8,523 bases of DNA. It comes from Fibrobacter succinogenes. Its GTDB lineage: Bacteria > Fibrobacterota > Fibrobacteria > Fibrobacterales > CADBQJ01. Below, piece after piece: positions 1-6,448 of the stretch. The stretch is taken from the NCBI GenBank assembly GCA_902796785.1, contig CADBQJ010000097.1:1-8523 (forward strand), in the 5' to 3' direction. Numbering within the stretch: the first letter of the stretch is position 1; each line of letters opens with the position of its first letter. Both the position numbers and the translations under genes were made by a program. A model generated the notes under the pieces. The model made no database searches. It saw only the letters and a list, made by a program, of their open reading frames with translations, and was not told where the DNA came from.

Positions 1-744
1 CTGGCGCTGGCCGTCGGCGGGTTCGACCCCAGCTCCGGCGCGGGCGTGACCGCGGACATCCGCGCCTTCGAGGCGCGCGGCGTCTTCGCGCAGGCCGCGA
101 TCACGGGCAACACGCTCCAGAACGACGTCGACTTCCGCGACGCGGGCTGGTGCGAAAGCCAGGCGCTCCGCCAGATCCGGCTCCTCTGCTCCCGCGCGCG
201 CTTCGCCGTCGCGAAGATCGGGATCGCGCCGGACTTCGCCTTCGTGCGGAACCTGCTCGACCTGCTCGAGTCGCTCCAGCCCGGCCTTCCCGCGGTCTGG
301 GACCCGGTGGTCTTCGCCACCGCGGGCTACGAGATCTTCCGCGACCGCGGCCGGGAGGACTTCCGGGCGGTCGCGGAGCGGTGCGCGCTCGTCACGCCCA
401 ACTTCGCCGAATGGAAGCTCCTCTTCGGCGGGGAGACCGTTCCGGAAGCCTACCCCTTCGAGCGCGGAGCGCTGCTGGTCAAGTCCGTCCCCGACGGCGA
501 CGGCCTGCAGGACGTCCTCCTCGCGCCCGGGCTGCGGCGGGTCTTCCCCAAGCGGAGGATCGAAGGCGCCGGAAAGCACGGGAGCGGCTGCGCGCTCGCC
601 TCGCTCGCCGCCGCCGGGCTGGCCCGCGGCGAAAGCCTCGTCGAAAGCTGCGAAAAGGCCGAAACCTGGATCGGGCCGTTCCTCGCCGGGAGCAAGTCGC
701 GTCTCGGCACATGGTCCTTCCTCAAAGGAGATCTGCATCTATGA
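1..744 (+). CDS. thiD: Hydroxymethylpyrimidine/phosphomethylpyrimidine kinase, 5'-truncated by window edge
   Basis: Ribokinase-fold kinase of thiamin synthesis and salvage. By family it phosphorylates 4-amino-5-hydroxymethyl-2-methylpyrimidine and then its monophosphate, giving the pyrophosphate used by ThiE. The open frame runs in from base 1 (247 residues visible). The substrate-binding motif GGFDPSSGAG lies at visible residues 6-15, so the GTG at base 46 is too far in and the true start is probably only a few codons upstream of the window. Other landmarks are GNTLQN (36-41), KIGI (72-75), WDPVV (100-104), VTPN (131-134) and the anion-hole motif KHGSGC (192-197), which replaces the more usual GTGC. 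The KHGSGC form and the C-terminal SKSRLGTW resemble Bacteroidota-type ThiD proteins as I remember them. The LKGGH segment common in the family reads LLVKSVPDGDG here. The stop codon overlaps the thiM start (ATGA), so the two are probably co-translated. A related pyridoxal-type kinase is a less likely reading. Confidence 0.9.
   Translation: MALAVGGFDPSSGAGVTADIRAFEARGVFAQAAITGNTLQNDVDFRDAGWCESQALRQIRLLCSRARFAVAKIGIAPDFAFVRNLLDLLESLQPGLPAVWDPVVFATAGYEIFRDRGREDFRAVAERCALVTPNFAEWKLLFGGETVPEAYPFERGALLVKSVPDGDGLQDVLLAPGLRRVFPKRRIEGAGKHGSGCALASLAAAGLARGESLVESCEKAETWIGPFLAGSKSRLGTWSFLKGDLHL
724..730 (+). promoter_or_regulatory. Shine-Dalgarno site of thiM
   Basis: AAAGGAG lies inside the last codons of thiD, ten bases before the ATG at 741. 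It decides the thiM start, because the reading frame is open far upstream without any conserved sequence. It also shows that this organism uses strong Shine-Dalgarno sites. Confidence 0.8.
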
Positions 745-1562
745 AAACCGAAACCGCGCGGGACCTCGTCCCGGAATGCGCGACCCTGCTCTCCGCGCTC
801 CGCGCGAAGTCGCCGCTCGTCCACTGCCTGACCAACTCCGTCGTCGAGAACTTCACGGCGAACGTCCTCCTCGCGATCGGCGCGTCGCCCGCGATGATTC
901 CCGACCCCGAGGAGTCCGGGATGTTCGCGGGGGTCGCCGACGCCCTCCTGGTCAACGTCGGCACCGTCACGAAGCCCCAGACCGAGGCGATGCGCCGCGC
1001 CGTCGCCTCCGCGCGCGCCGCCGGCAGGCCCTGGGTGCTCGACCCCGTGGCCGTCGGCGCGCTCCCGCTGCGCACCTCCTTCGCGCGGGAGGTCCTCGCG
1101 CACGGGCCCGCGGTCGTCCGGGGCAACGCCTCCGAGATCATCGCCCTCGCCGGCGAGAAGGCCACGGGCAAGGGCGTGGACAGCACCGCCTCCACCGACC
1201 AGGCGGAAGGCGCCGCCGGGGCGATCGCCGCCGCGACGGGCGGAACCGCCCTCGTCACCGGCGCCGTGGACCTCGTCCTCTCCGCCGCCGGAGAGCGCGC
1301 GACGATCTCCAACGGCACCCCGCTGATGACCCGCGTCACCGGCGTCGGCTGCGCCCAGGGCGCCGTCGTCGCCGCCTTCTGCGCCGTCTCCGGGGGCGAC
1401 TTCTTCGCCGCCGCCGCGGCCGCCGCGCTCGCCACCGCGATCGCGGGCGACATGGCCGCCGAAAAGGCGAAGTTCCCCGGCTCCTTCCAGATCGCCTTCC
1501 TCGACGCCCTCGCCGAAATCGACGGCGAGGTCCTCCGCGAACGGGCGAGGCTCGCGCGATGA
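741..1562 (+). CDS. thiM: Hydroxyethylthiazole kinase
   Basis: ATP-dependent kinase that salvages 4-methyl-5-(2-hydroxyethyl)thiazole to its phosphate, the second ThiE substrate. The product is cytosolic and trimeric in characterised homologues. The predicted protein has 273 residues, the normal family size. Family landmarks are VHCLTNSVVENFTANVLLAI (27-46), the EESGMF stretch (57-62), DPVAVG (101-106), RGNASE (127-132) and the phosphate-binding/catalytic motif GVGCAQGA (201-208) with Cys204. A C-terminal PGSFQIAFLDAL (246-257) also fits well-studied enterobacterial ThiM proteins. The ATG at 741 has a good ribosome-binding site and overlaps the thiD stop by two bases. Its own stop overlaps the thiE start in the same ATGA manner. 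A helical stretch at 223-233 is almost pure alanine (AAAAAAALATA-like) but sits inside the conserved fold. The assignment is secure. Substrate specificity is inferred from the family and from flanking thiD and thiE. Confidence 0.96.
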   Translation: MKTETARDLVPECATLLSALRAKSPLVHCLTNSVVENFTANVLLAIGASPAMIPDPEESGMFAGVADALLVNVGTVTKPQTEAMRRAVASARAAGRPWVLDPVAVGALPLRTSFAREVLAHGPAVVRGNASEIIALAGEKATGKGVDSTASTDQAEGAAGAIAAATGGTALVTGAVDLVLSAAGERATISNGTPLMTRVTGVGCAQGAVVAAFCAVSGGDFFAAAAAAALATAIAGDMAAEKAKFPGSFQIAFLDALAEIDGEVLRERARLAR

Positions 1563-2230
1563 TCCCCGCGGAGGCCTACCGGCTCTACCTCGTCACCGAC
1601 AACCCCTCCGTCTACGCGAAGACGGAGCGGGAGACCGGGAAGGACTGGCTGACGCTCGTCTCCGAGGCGATCGACGGCGGCGTCACCGTCGTCCAGTACC
1701 GCGACGAGGAGTCGGACGACGCGGAGCTCCTCGCCAGGGCGCGCGCGCTCCGCGCGCTGCTCGACCGGCGCGGGATCCCGCTGGTCCTGAACGACCGCGT
1801 CGACCTCGCCGCCGCAGTCCGGGCCGACGGGGTCCACGTCGGGCAGTCCGACCTTCCGCCGCGCGAAGTCCGCCGGATCGTCGGCCCGGACGTCGCGATC
1901 GGGTGGTCGATCACATGCGCGGCGGACGTGGATCCGGAGCAGCTCGCGTTCGCGGACGCGGTCGGCGTCGGCCCGGTCTTCGACGCGCGCGGAACGAAGC
2001 CCGACGCGGCTCCGCCGCTCGGCGTCGACGGGCTCGCGGAGCTGATCGCGCTGATCGAGGGGATCAGGAAGATTCCCGCCGTCGCCATCGGGGGGATGAA
2101 CCCCGGAAACGCGGGCGACATGGTCCGGGCGGGCGCGGCGGGAGTCGCCGTGGTCTCCGCCTTCTCGCGGACCGGGCGGCCCGCGGAGGCGGCGCGGGAG
2201 TTCATCCGCGCGATGCGAACCGTTCCTTGA
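1559..2230 (+). CDS. thiE: Thiamin-phosphate synthase
   Basis: TIM-barrel enzyme that condenses hydroxymethylpyrimidine pyrophosphate with hydroxyethylthiazole phosphate to give thiamin phosphate and pyrophosphate. The 223-residue product is of usual length. Landmarks in order are YLVTD (10-14), VQYRDE (45-50, usually VQLREK), LNDRVDLA (77-84), DGVHVGQSDLP (90-100), IGWSI (114-118), the pyrophosphate/thiazole loop GVGPVFDARGTKPDA (136-150) and the phosphate-binding AIGGM (176-180). The ATG at 1559 overlaps the thiM stop (ATGA). A GCGAGG ribosome-binding site ends eight bases upstream, so the long open frame further upstream is only a GC-rich shadow of thiM. The last 29 bases overlap, tail to tail, the 3' end of uvrC on the other strand. 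No hairpin followed by a T run is visible after the stop, so where this transcript ends is unclear. TenI, a close relative, is less likely because the TKPDA loop and the thiM neighbour both fit ThiE. Confidence 0.95.
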   Translation: MIPAEAYRLYLVTDNPSVYAKTERETGKDWLTLVSEAIDGGVTVVQYRDEESDDAELLARARALRALLDRRGIPLVLNDRVDLAAAVRADGVHVGQSDLPPREVRRIVGPDVAIGWSITCAADVDPEQLAFADAVGVGPVFDARGTKPDAAPPLGVDGLAELIALIEGIRKIPAVAIGGMNPGNAGDMVRAGAAGVAVVSAFSRTGRPAEAAREFIRAMRTVP

Positions 2231-4034
2231 GCGCCCTCGCCCGCGCGGCCCCGGCCACCTCGGCGATTTCCTCCTCCGGCGCGGCCTTCAGCGCCTCGAT
2301 CGTGCGGAAACGCCGGAACAGCTTCATGCGCGTGGAGGGGCCGATTCCCGGGACGTCGGCGATCGAGGCGAAGATCTGCAGCGACTTCTCGCGGCTCTGC
2401 CTCTGGAACGTGATGGCGAACCGGTGCGCCTCGTCGCGCGCCCGCTGGAGCATCTGCAGCGCGGGCGAGCGGCGTTCCAGGACGATGCGCTCGCCGCGCC
2501 CGGGCAGCACGATCTCCTCGTTCCGCTTGGCCAGCCCCGCGATCGCGATTCCCTCGGGCGCGCCCGCCTCGCGCAGCGCCTCCAGCGCCTTCTCCACCTG
2601 CTCCTCGCCGCCGTCGATCAGGAAGAGGTCGGGCCAGGGCAGCCCCTCCTCGATGATCCGCCGGGCGCGGCGCCCCACCACCTCGCGCATCGAGGCGAAG
2701 TCGTCGATCCCCTCCACCGTCTTCACGCGGTAGCGCCGGTACTCCGACTTGTTCGGCCGCGCGTCGTCGAAGACCACCATGCTCGCCACCGTGTTCGTGC
2801 CGCCCAGGTGCGAGATGTCGAAGCAGACGATCTTCCGCGGCGGCTTCTCCATCTTGAGGACGGCCTGGAGCTCGGCGACGGGCATCGGGAGCTTCAGCTC
2901 CTCCTCGCGGCGCGCCCGCGCCTGGCCCGCCAGCATCTCGGCGTTCTCCGCGGCCAGCCGCGTCAGCTCGCGCTTGATGCCGCGTTGCGGCACGACGACC
3001 CGCACCCGCTTTCCCACGATCTGCCCGAGCCAGCGCGACAGCAGCTCGCCGCCGTCGGAGGGGGCCTCCTCCAGCAGCACCAGGCGGGCGCTGTTCCGCC
3101 GCCCGAGCGAGACCAGCGCCTCCGTCACCAGCTCCTCGCGCGGCTGCTCCAGCGGGCACCGCATCTCGAACTGCGACCGCCCGACCAGGCACCCCTCGCG
3201 GTACTCCATCACGACCAGCGCCCCCACGTCGCCCGCGCGGCGGAAGGCCACCACGTCCAGGTCGGTCTTCCGGCTCCCCAGGTCGACCGGCTGGCGGTAC
3301 GAGAGCGACCGGAGCCCGGCGATCTGGCGCCGGACCTGCTCGGCGTACTCGAAGTTCTGCGCCTCCGCGGCCGCGCGCATCCGCGCCGTCAGCTCGGCGA
3401 CCAGGCGCGAGTGCCTGCCGGAAAGCAGCTCCAGCGCCGCCTCCACTCCCGCGGCGTACTCCTTCTCGCCGCAGAGCCCCGCGCAGGGGGCGGCGCAGCG
3501 GCCCATGTGGTACGACAGGCAGGGCCTCGCGGGACGCTTCAGCGGCCAGCGCAGCTTGCAGTCGCGCACGCCGAGGATCTTGTGGATCAGCTCCTGCACG
3601 CGCCGCATGTTGCGGGCGTCGGTGTAGGGGCCGAAGTAGCGCGCCCCGTCGTCGGCCACGCGCCGCGCCACGGTCACGCGCGGGAAGGGCTCGCCCACGG
3701 TCACGCGCAGGTAGGGGAAGTGCTTGTCGTCCTTCAGGTCGACGTTCAGGCGTGGCATGTGGCGCCGCACCAGCTGCGCCTCCAGCACCAGCGCGGAGAA
3801 CTCCGAGTCGGTGACGATCCAGTCGATGTCCTTCACGATCGGCGCCAGCAGCCGCGCCGCCAGGTGCTCCTTCGGCCCGTCGACGAAGTAGCTCCTCACG
3901 CGGTTCTTCAGGACCTTCGCCTTGCCGATGTAGACGATCGTCCCGCGGTCGTCCTTCATCAGGTAGACGCCCGGGCTCTCCGGCAGCATCGCCAGCTTCT
4001 TCCTCACGGCTTCGGCGGTCTCGCGCATGCCCAC
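2202..4034 (-). CDS. uvrC: Excinuclease ABC subunit C (dual-incision nuclease)
   Basis: Nuclease of bacterial nucleotide excision repair. UvrB recruits it to damaged DNA and it cuts on both sides of the lesion. The 610-residue protein has the full set of domains. The GIY-YIG nuclease has GVYLM (22-26), VYIGKAK (34-40) and NRVRSYF (44-50). A four-cysteine cluster C159, C172, C180, C184 matches the spacing of the reported Fe-S site in E. coli UvrC. The UvrB-binding UVR motif lies near 212-243. The RNase H-like domain has DISH (406-409), D444/D445, LIDGG (472-476) and H537. The C-terminal helix-hairpin-helix has VPGIGPSTRMKL (561-572). Two oddities: the usual DGGKGQ motif reads DGGEEQ (474-479), and the second hairpin, usually VPGIS, reads VAGAA (593-597). 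The GTG at 4034 has GGAAG seven bases upstream; the ATG at 4028 is an alternative. No promoter is obvious in the 73 bases upstream, so expression may depend on read-through from rplQ. Confidence 0.96.
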   Translation of the reverse strand: MGMRETAEAVRKKLAMLPESPGVYLMKDDRGTIVYIGKAKVLKNRVRSYFVDGPKEHLAARLLAPIVKDIDWIVTDSEFSALVLEAQLVRRHMPRLNVDLKDDKHFPYLRVTVGEPFPRVTVARRVADDGARYFGPYTDARNMRRVQELIHKILGVRDCKLRWPLKRPARPCLSYHMGRCAAPCAGLCGEKEYAAGVEAALELLSGRHSRLVAELTARMRAAAEAQNFEYAEQVRRQIAGLRSLSYRQPVDLGSRKTDLDVVAFRRAGDVGALVVMEYREGCLVGRSQFEMRCPLEQPREELVTEALVSLGRRNSARLVLLEEAPSDGGELLSRWLGQIVGKRVRVVVPQRGIKRELTRLAAENAEMLAGQARARREEELKLPMPVAELQAVLKMEKPPRKIVCFDISHLGGTNTVASMVVFDDARPNKSEYRRYRVKTVEGIDDFASMREVVGRRARRIIEEGLPWPDLFLIDGGEEQVEKALEALREAGAPEGIAIAGLAKRNEEIVLPGRGERIVLERRSPALQMLQRARDEAHRFAITFQRQSREKSLQIFASIADVPGIGPSTRMKLFRRFRTIEALKAAPEEEIAEVAGAARARALKERFASRG

Positions 4035-4107
4035 AATCTAGCTTCCGCCGCGCGACGCAGAAAGCCCCCGCCTGGGCGGGGGCTTCCGGAGGGATTCCGG
4101 GAATCTC
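4035..4107. other. rplQ-uvrC intergenic region
   Basis: These 73 bases are the longest non-coding stretch in the window. They hold the terminator hairpin (4062-4085), a small 6-base inverted repeat GATTCC/GGAATC (4093-4105) just after the rplQ stop, and the uvrC ribosome-binding site GGAAG (4042-4046). I see no convincing -35/-10 pair reading toward uvrC; a TAGATT directly before the GTG is too close to act as its -10 box. Confidence 0.6.
4062..4085 (-). terminator. Rho-independent-type terminator after rplQ
   Basis: A perfect 11-base inverted repeat, AAGCCCCCGCC and GGCGGGGGCTT, is separated by only two bases (in practice a 10-base stem with a 4-base loop). It starts 23 bases after the rplQ stop. 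Read on the - strand, the stem ends in CTT followed by TCTGCG, so the T tract is short (TTTCT). It should end or attenuate the ribosomal transcript before uvrC. The weak T tract allows some read-through. The stem is symmetrical, but the + strand has no T run and no + strand gene ends here. Confidence 0.8.
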
Positions 4108-4620
4108 CTACGCTTCGGCCTTGGGGGCCTCTTCGGCGGCGGGAGCTTCCGCGGGCGCTTCGGCCTTGGGAGCGGCCTTCTTGGCGGCCGGCTTCTTCGC
4201 GGCGGGCTTCTTGGCGCTCTTGGCCTTGACGCTGAGCTCGTCTTCGACCAGTTCGATCATCGCCAGCTGGGCGGCGTCGCCGTGGCGGTGCGCCTGCAGC
4301 TTGAGCACGCGGGTGTAGCCGCCCTGGCGGCCCTGGTAGCGGGGGCCGAGGACGTCGAAGAGCTTCTTCAGCACTTCGTGGTCGTCCACGAACTTCCCGG
4401 CCTGGCGGCGCGCGGAGAGGTCGCCCTTCTTGGCGTAGGTGATCAGGCGTTCGACCATGCTGCGCACGGCCTTGGCCTTGTCGACCGTCGTCACGACGGC
4501 GCGGTCGCCCTGGTTGGCCTCGAGCCCCTGGCGGAGCACGGAGGTCGACAGATTCTTCAGCATCGCGCGGCGGTGGTCCGCGTCGCGGCCGAGCTTCACT
4601 TTCTTGACACCGTGGTTCAT
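4108..4620 (-). CDS. rplQ: 50S ribosomal protein L17 with Lys/Ala tail
   Basis: Large-subunit protein near the peptide exit region, and last gene of the alpha-type operon. The conserved core spans residues 1-128: MNHGVKKVKLGRDADHRRAM at the N terminus, NLSTSVL (23-29), VVTTVDKAKAVRSMVERLIT (42-61) and GGYTRVLKL (100-108). Residues 131-170 form a low-complexity tail, first Lys/Ala/Pro with three AKKP/A units, then Ala/Glu/Pro. This makes the protein 170 residues against about 120-130 for a minimal L17. The tail is probably disordered; C-terminal extensions of this kind occur in several phyla. The ATG at 4620 follows rpoA by ten bases, with TAGGA at 4629-4633 overlapping the rpoA stop codon as a likely ribosome-binding site. 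The product is certain and the tail's function is unknown. Confidence 0.97.
   Translation of the reverse strand: MNHGVKKVKLGRDADHRRAMLKNLSTSVLRQGLEANQGDRAVVTTVDKAKAVRSMVERLITYAKKGDLSARRQAGKFVDDHEVLKKLFDVLGPRYQGRQGGYTRVLKLQAHRHGDAAQLAMIELVEDELSVKAKSAKKPAAKKPAAKKAAPKAEAPAEAPAAEEAPKAEA
4174..4218 (-). repeat. Three imperfect 15-base repeats inside rplQ tail
   Basis: Three head-to-tail 15-base units (4174-4188, 4189-4203, 4204-4218), sharing a CTTCTT core on the + strand, encode SAKKP, AAKKP and AAKKA in the L17 C-terminal extension. Unit number could vary between strains by replication slippage without shifting the frame. Confidence 0.75.
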
Positions 4621-4630
4621 CTCTGTTTTC

Positions 4631-5605
4631 CTAGTCCTGGTATTCGTCCACGTTCATGCCGAAGGAGAGACCCATGGAGGTCAGAACGTCGGTGATCTCG
4701 CTGAGAGACTTGCGACCGAAGTTCTTGTACTTCAGCATGTCCTGTTCCTTGTTGCACACCAGCTCGCCGATGGTGTGGATGCCGGCCATCCGCAGGCAGT
4801 TGCTCGAGCGGACGGAGAGCTCCAGTTCGTCGACGCGCATGCGGAAGAGGCCGGCGATGCGCGACTTTTCCTCGTCCTGCACCTGTTCGGAGCCGGCTTC
4901 GAGGTCGCCTTCGAAGTTCACGAAGATCTCGAAGTGGTCCACGAGGAGCTTGGCGGCGTAGGCCATGGCGTCTTCGGGGGCGATGCTGCCGTCGGTCCAG
5001 ACTTCCAGCTCGAGGCGGTTGAAGTCGGTCTTCTGGCCGACGCGCGTGTCGGAGACGTGGAACGCGACCTTGGTCACGGGCGAGAAGTTCGCGTCGACGA
5101 AGATCGTCCCGAGGGGGGCGCCTTCCTCGCGCAGGTCGTCGGCGACCACGTAGCCGCGGCCGTCCTTGACGGTCATGGCGATGTCGAGCGAGGCGTTGCT
5201 GTCGCTCAGGGTCGCGATGTGGAGGTCGGGGTTGAGGATCTCGACGTTGTGGTTCGCCTCGATCGCGGCGGCGGTCACCTCGCCTTCGCCGGTGACGTTC
5301 AGCCGGAGGGTTTCGGGGCCGTCGGAGAGGAGCTTGACGCGCAGCTGCTTCAGGTTGAGCACGATGTCGGTCACGTCTTCGGCCACGCCGGGGACGGTGC
5401 TGAACTCGTGGCTCACGCCCTCGATCTTCAGCGAGACGACGGCGGCTCCCTGCAGGGAGGAGAGCAGGGCGCGGCGCATCGCGTTGCCGACGGTGATGCC
5501 CCAGCCGCGTTCGCAGGGCTCGAGCACGAACTTGCCGTAGCGCCCGGGTTCGGAGGATTCCTCGCGGCGGACGTCCTTGGGCATCTGGAGTGCTTTCCAC
5601 TTCAT
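4631..5605 (-). CDS. rpoA: DNA-directed RNA polymerase subunit alpha
   Basis: Alpha subunit. The dimer of its N-terminal domain seeds core polymerase assembly, and the C-terminal domain binds UP elements and activators. The protein has 324 residues, a normal size. The N-terminal domain (about 20-232) has GWGITVGNAMRRALLSS (34-50), the EFSTVPG loop (67-73) and EDVTDIVLNLKQ (76-87). A flexible acidic linker (about 233-248) leads to the C-terminal domain (about 250-318). There, VRSSNCLR (265-272) and NFGRKS (295-300) keep the Arg, Asn and Lys positions known in E. coli to contact DNA (R265, N268, K298). The ATG at 5605 has GGAGG five bases upstream. It lies 16 bases after rpsK with no rpsD between them. 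The opening MKWKALQMPK and the EFSTVPG...VLNLK pattern resemble FCB-related phyla more than Proteobacteria, which is an impression from memory. Confidence 0.98.
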   Translation of the reverse strand: MKWKALQMPKDVRREESSEPGRYGKFVLEPCERGWGITVGNAMRRALLSSLQGAAVVSLKIEGVSHEFSTVPGVAEDVTDIVLNLKQLRVKLLSDGPETLRLNVTGEGEVTAAAIEANHNVEILNPDLHIATLSDSNASLDIAMTVKDGRGYVVADDLREEGAPLGTIFVDANFSPVTKVAFHVSDTRVGQKTDFNRLELEVWTDGSIAPEDAMAYAAKLLVDHFEIFVNFEGDLEAGSEQVQDEEKSRIAGLFRMRVDELELSVRSSNCLRMAGIHTIGELVCNKEQDMLKYKNFGRKSLSEITDVLTSMGLSFGMNVDEYQD

Positions 5606-5621
5606 CTTGGCCTCCGTAGGG

Positions 5622-6062
5622 TTAGACTTTGCGCTTCTTCTTGGGGCGGCAGCCGTTGTGGGGGGTGCCGGTGACGTCGCGGATCGTCAGCACTTCCAGG
5701 CCGGCGTTCTTCAGGGCGCGGACGGCGGATTCGCGGCCGGTGCCGGCGCCCTTCACCTTGACGTCGACCTTGCGCATGCCCATGTCGAGGGCGGTGCGGG
5801 CGGCGCTTTCGGCGGCGAGCTGGGCGGCGTAGGGAGTGCTCTTGCGGGAGCCCTTGAAGCCGGCCTTGCCGGGGGTGCCCCAGGCGACCACGTTGCCGCG
5901 GACGTCGGTGATGCTGACGATGGTGTTGTTGAAGGTCGCGTTGATCGTCGCGACGCCCTGGACGTCGACGCGGCGCTTGGCGGTCTTCTTGGCCTTTTCC
6001 TCGACGGCGGTTTCGCCGGCGGGGGCGGCCGCGGATTCCACGTTTTCAGTCTGTTCGGACAC
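5622..6062 (-). CDS. rpsK: 30S ribosomal protein S11 with N-terminal extension
   Basis: Small-subunit platform protein that helps form the mRNA exit region. The conserved body begins near residue 33 and includes [13 protein letters not shown] (43-55), [14 protein letters not shown] (68-81), [10 protein letters not shown] and the C-terminal [12 protein letters not shown]. The loop usually reads GPGxGRES; here it is GAGTGRES. About 20 extra Ala/Glu-rich residues precede the usual basic start, giving 146 residues against about 129 in E. coli. The start is a GTG at 6062, supported by TAAGGAG eight bases upstream; there is no ATG before the conserved core. The next in-frame GTG, seven codons later, lacks such a site. 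The ribosome-binding site shares its TAA with the rpsM stop. The identity is certain; the start is likely. Confidence 0.96.
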   Translation of the reverse strand: MSEQTENVESAAAPAGETAVEEKAKKTAKRRVDVQGVATINATFNNTIVSITDVRGNVVAWGTPGKAGFKGSRKSTPYAAQLAAESAARTALDMGMRKVDVKVKGAGTGRESAVRALKNAGLEVLTIRDVTGTPHNGCRPKKKRKV

Positions 6063-6070
6063 TTGCGGGT

Positions 6071-6077
6071 CTCCTTA
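6071..6077 (-). promoter_or_regulatory. Stop-embedded Shine-Dalgarno site of rpsK
   Basis: On the - strand TAAGGAG contains the rpsM stop codon TAA as its first three bases and lies eight bases before the GTG of rpsK. It fixes the GTG as start and suggests that ribosomes ending rpsM reinitiate at rpsK. Confidence 0.8.
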
Positions 6078-6443
6078 CTTCTTCTTGTTGGCCACGGTCT
6101 TCCGGGGCCCCTTGCGGGTACGGGCGTTGGTTTTCGTGCGCTGGCCGCGTGCGGGGAGGCCCTTGCGGTGGCGGGTGCCGCGGTAGCAGCCGATTTCCAT
6201 CAGGCGCTTGATGTCCATGCTGTTCTGCGTGCGCAGGGCGCCTTCGACGACGTAGCCGTCTTCGATGGCGCGGCGGAGCTTGGCCACGTCCTCTTCGGTG
6301 AGGTCGCTCACCTTCTTGGTGCGCTCGAGATGCAGGGAGTCGCACAGCGAGCGGGCGCTGGTCAGGCCAATGCCGTAGATCGCGGTGAGCCCGTACTGGA
6401 GGGCCTTGTTGTTGGGTAGGTCGATGCCTGCGATGCGTGCCAT
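6075..6443 (-). CDS. rpsM: 30S ribosomal protein S13
   Basis: Small-subunit head protein that contacts the P-site tRNA through its basic tail and bridges to the large subunit. It has 122 residues, close to the usual 118-125. It opens with [13 protein letters not shown], followed by the helix-two-turn-helix region with YGIGLTSA, then [15 protein letters not shown] and the tail [16 protein letters not shown] with a terminal NKKK. The ATG at 6443 has TAAGGAG five bases upstream, sharing the rpmJ stop codon, and the gene ends 12 bases before rpsK. In E. coli the leader of this gene is the target of S4 repression. S4 is not encoded next to it here, so that control may not apply. Confidence 0.98.
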   Translation of the reverse strand: MARIAGIDLPNNKALQYGLTAIYGIGLTSARSLCDSLHLERTKKVSDLTEEDVAKLRRAIEDGYVVEGALRTQNSMDIKRLMEIGCYRGTRHRKGLPARGQRTKTNARTRKGPRKTVANKKK

Positions 6444-6448
6444 GACGA

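Noticed and set aside
46..744. A complete thiD starting at the GTG at base 46
   Set aside because: The conserved GGFDPSSGAG motif is coded in the same frame between bases 16 and 45, so the gene continues beyond the left edge.
722..1837. A 371-codon open frame on the - strand opposite thiM
   Set aside because: It lies wholly antisense to thiM and thiE, shows no recognisable motif, and is the usual open antisense frame of GC-rich coding DNA.
4035..4040. TAGATT as a -10 box for uvrC
   Set aside because: It directly abuts the GTG start, leaving no leader or ribosome-binding site, and no -35 element is at the right distance.
4093..4105. A second small hairpin GATTCC/GGAATC after rplQ as terminator
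   Set aside because: The stem is only five to six bases with almost no loop and no T tract; the 4062-4085 hairpin is far better.
2424..4229. A 601-codon open frame on the + strand opposite uvrC
   Set aside because: The translation is dominated by His, Arg, Leu and Pro, matches no family I recognise, and runs over the terminator into rplQ antisense. It is a composition artefact.
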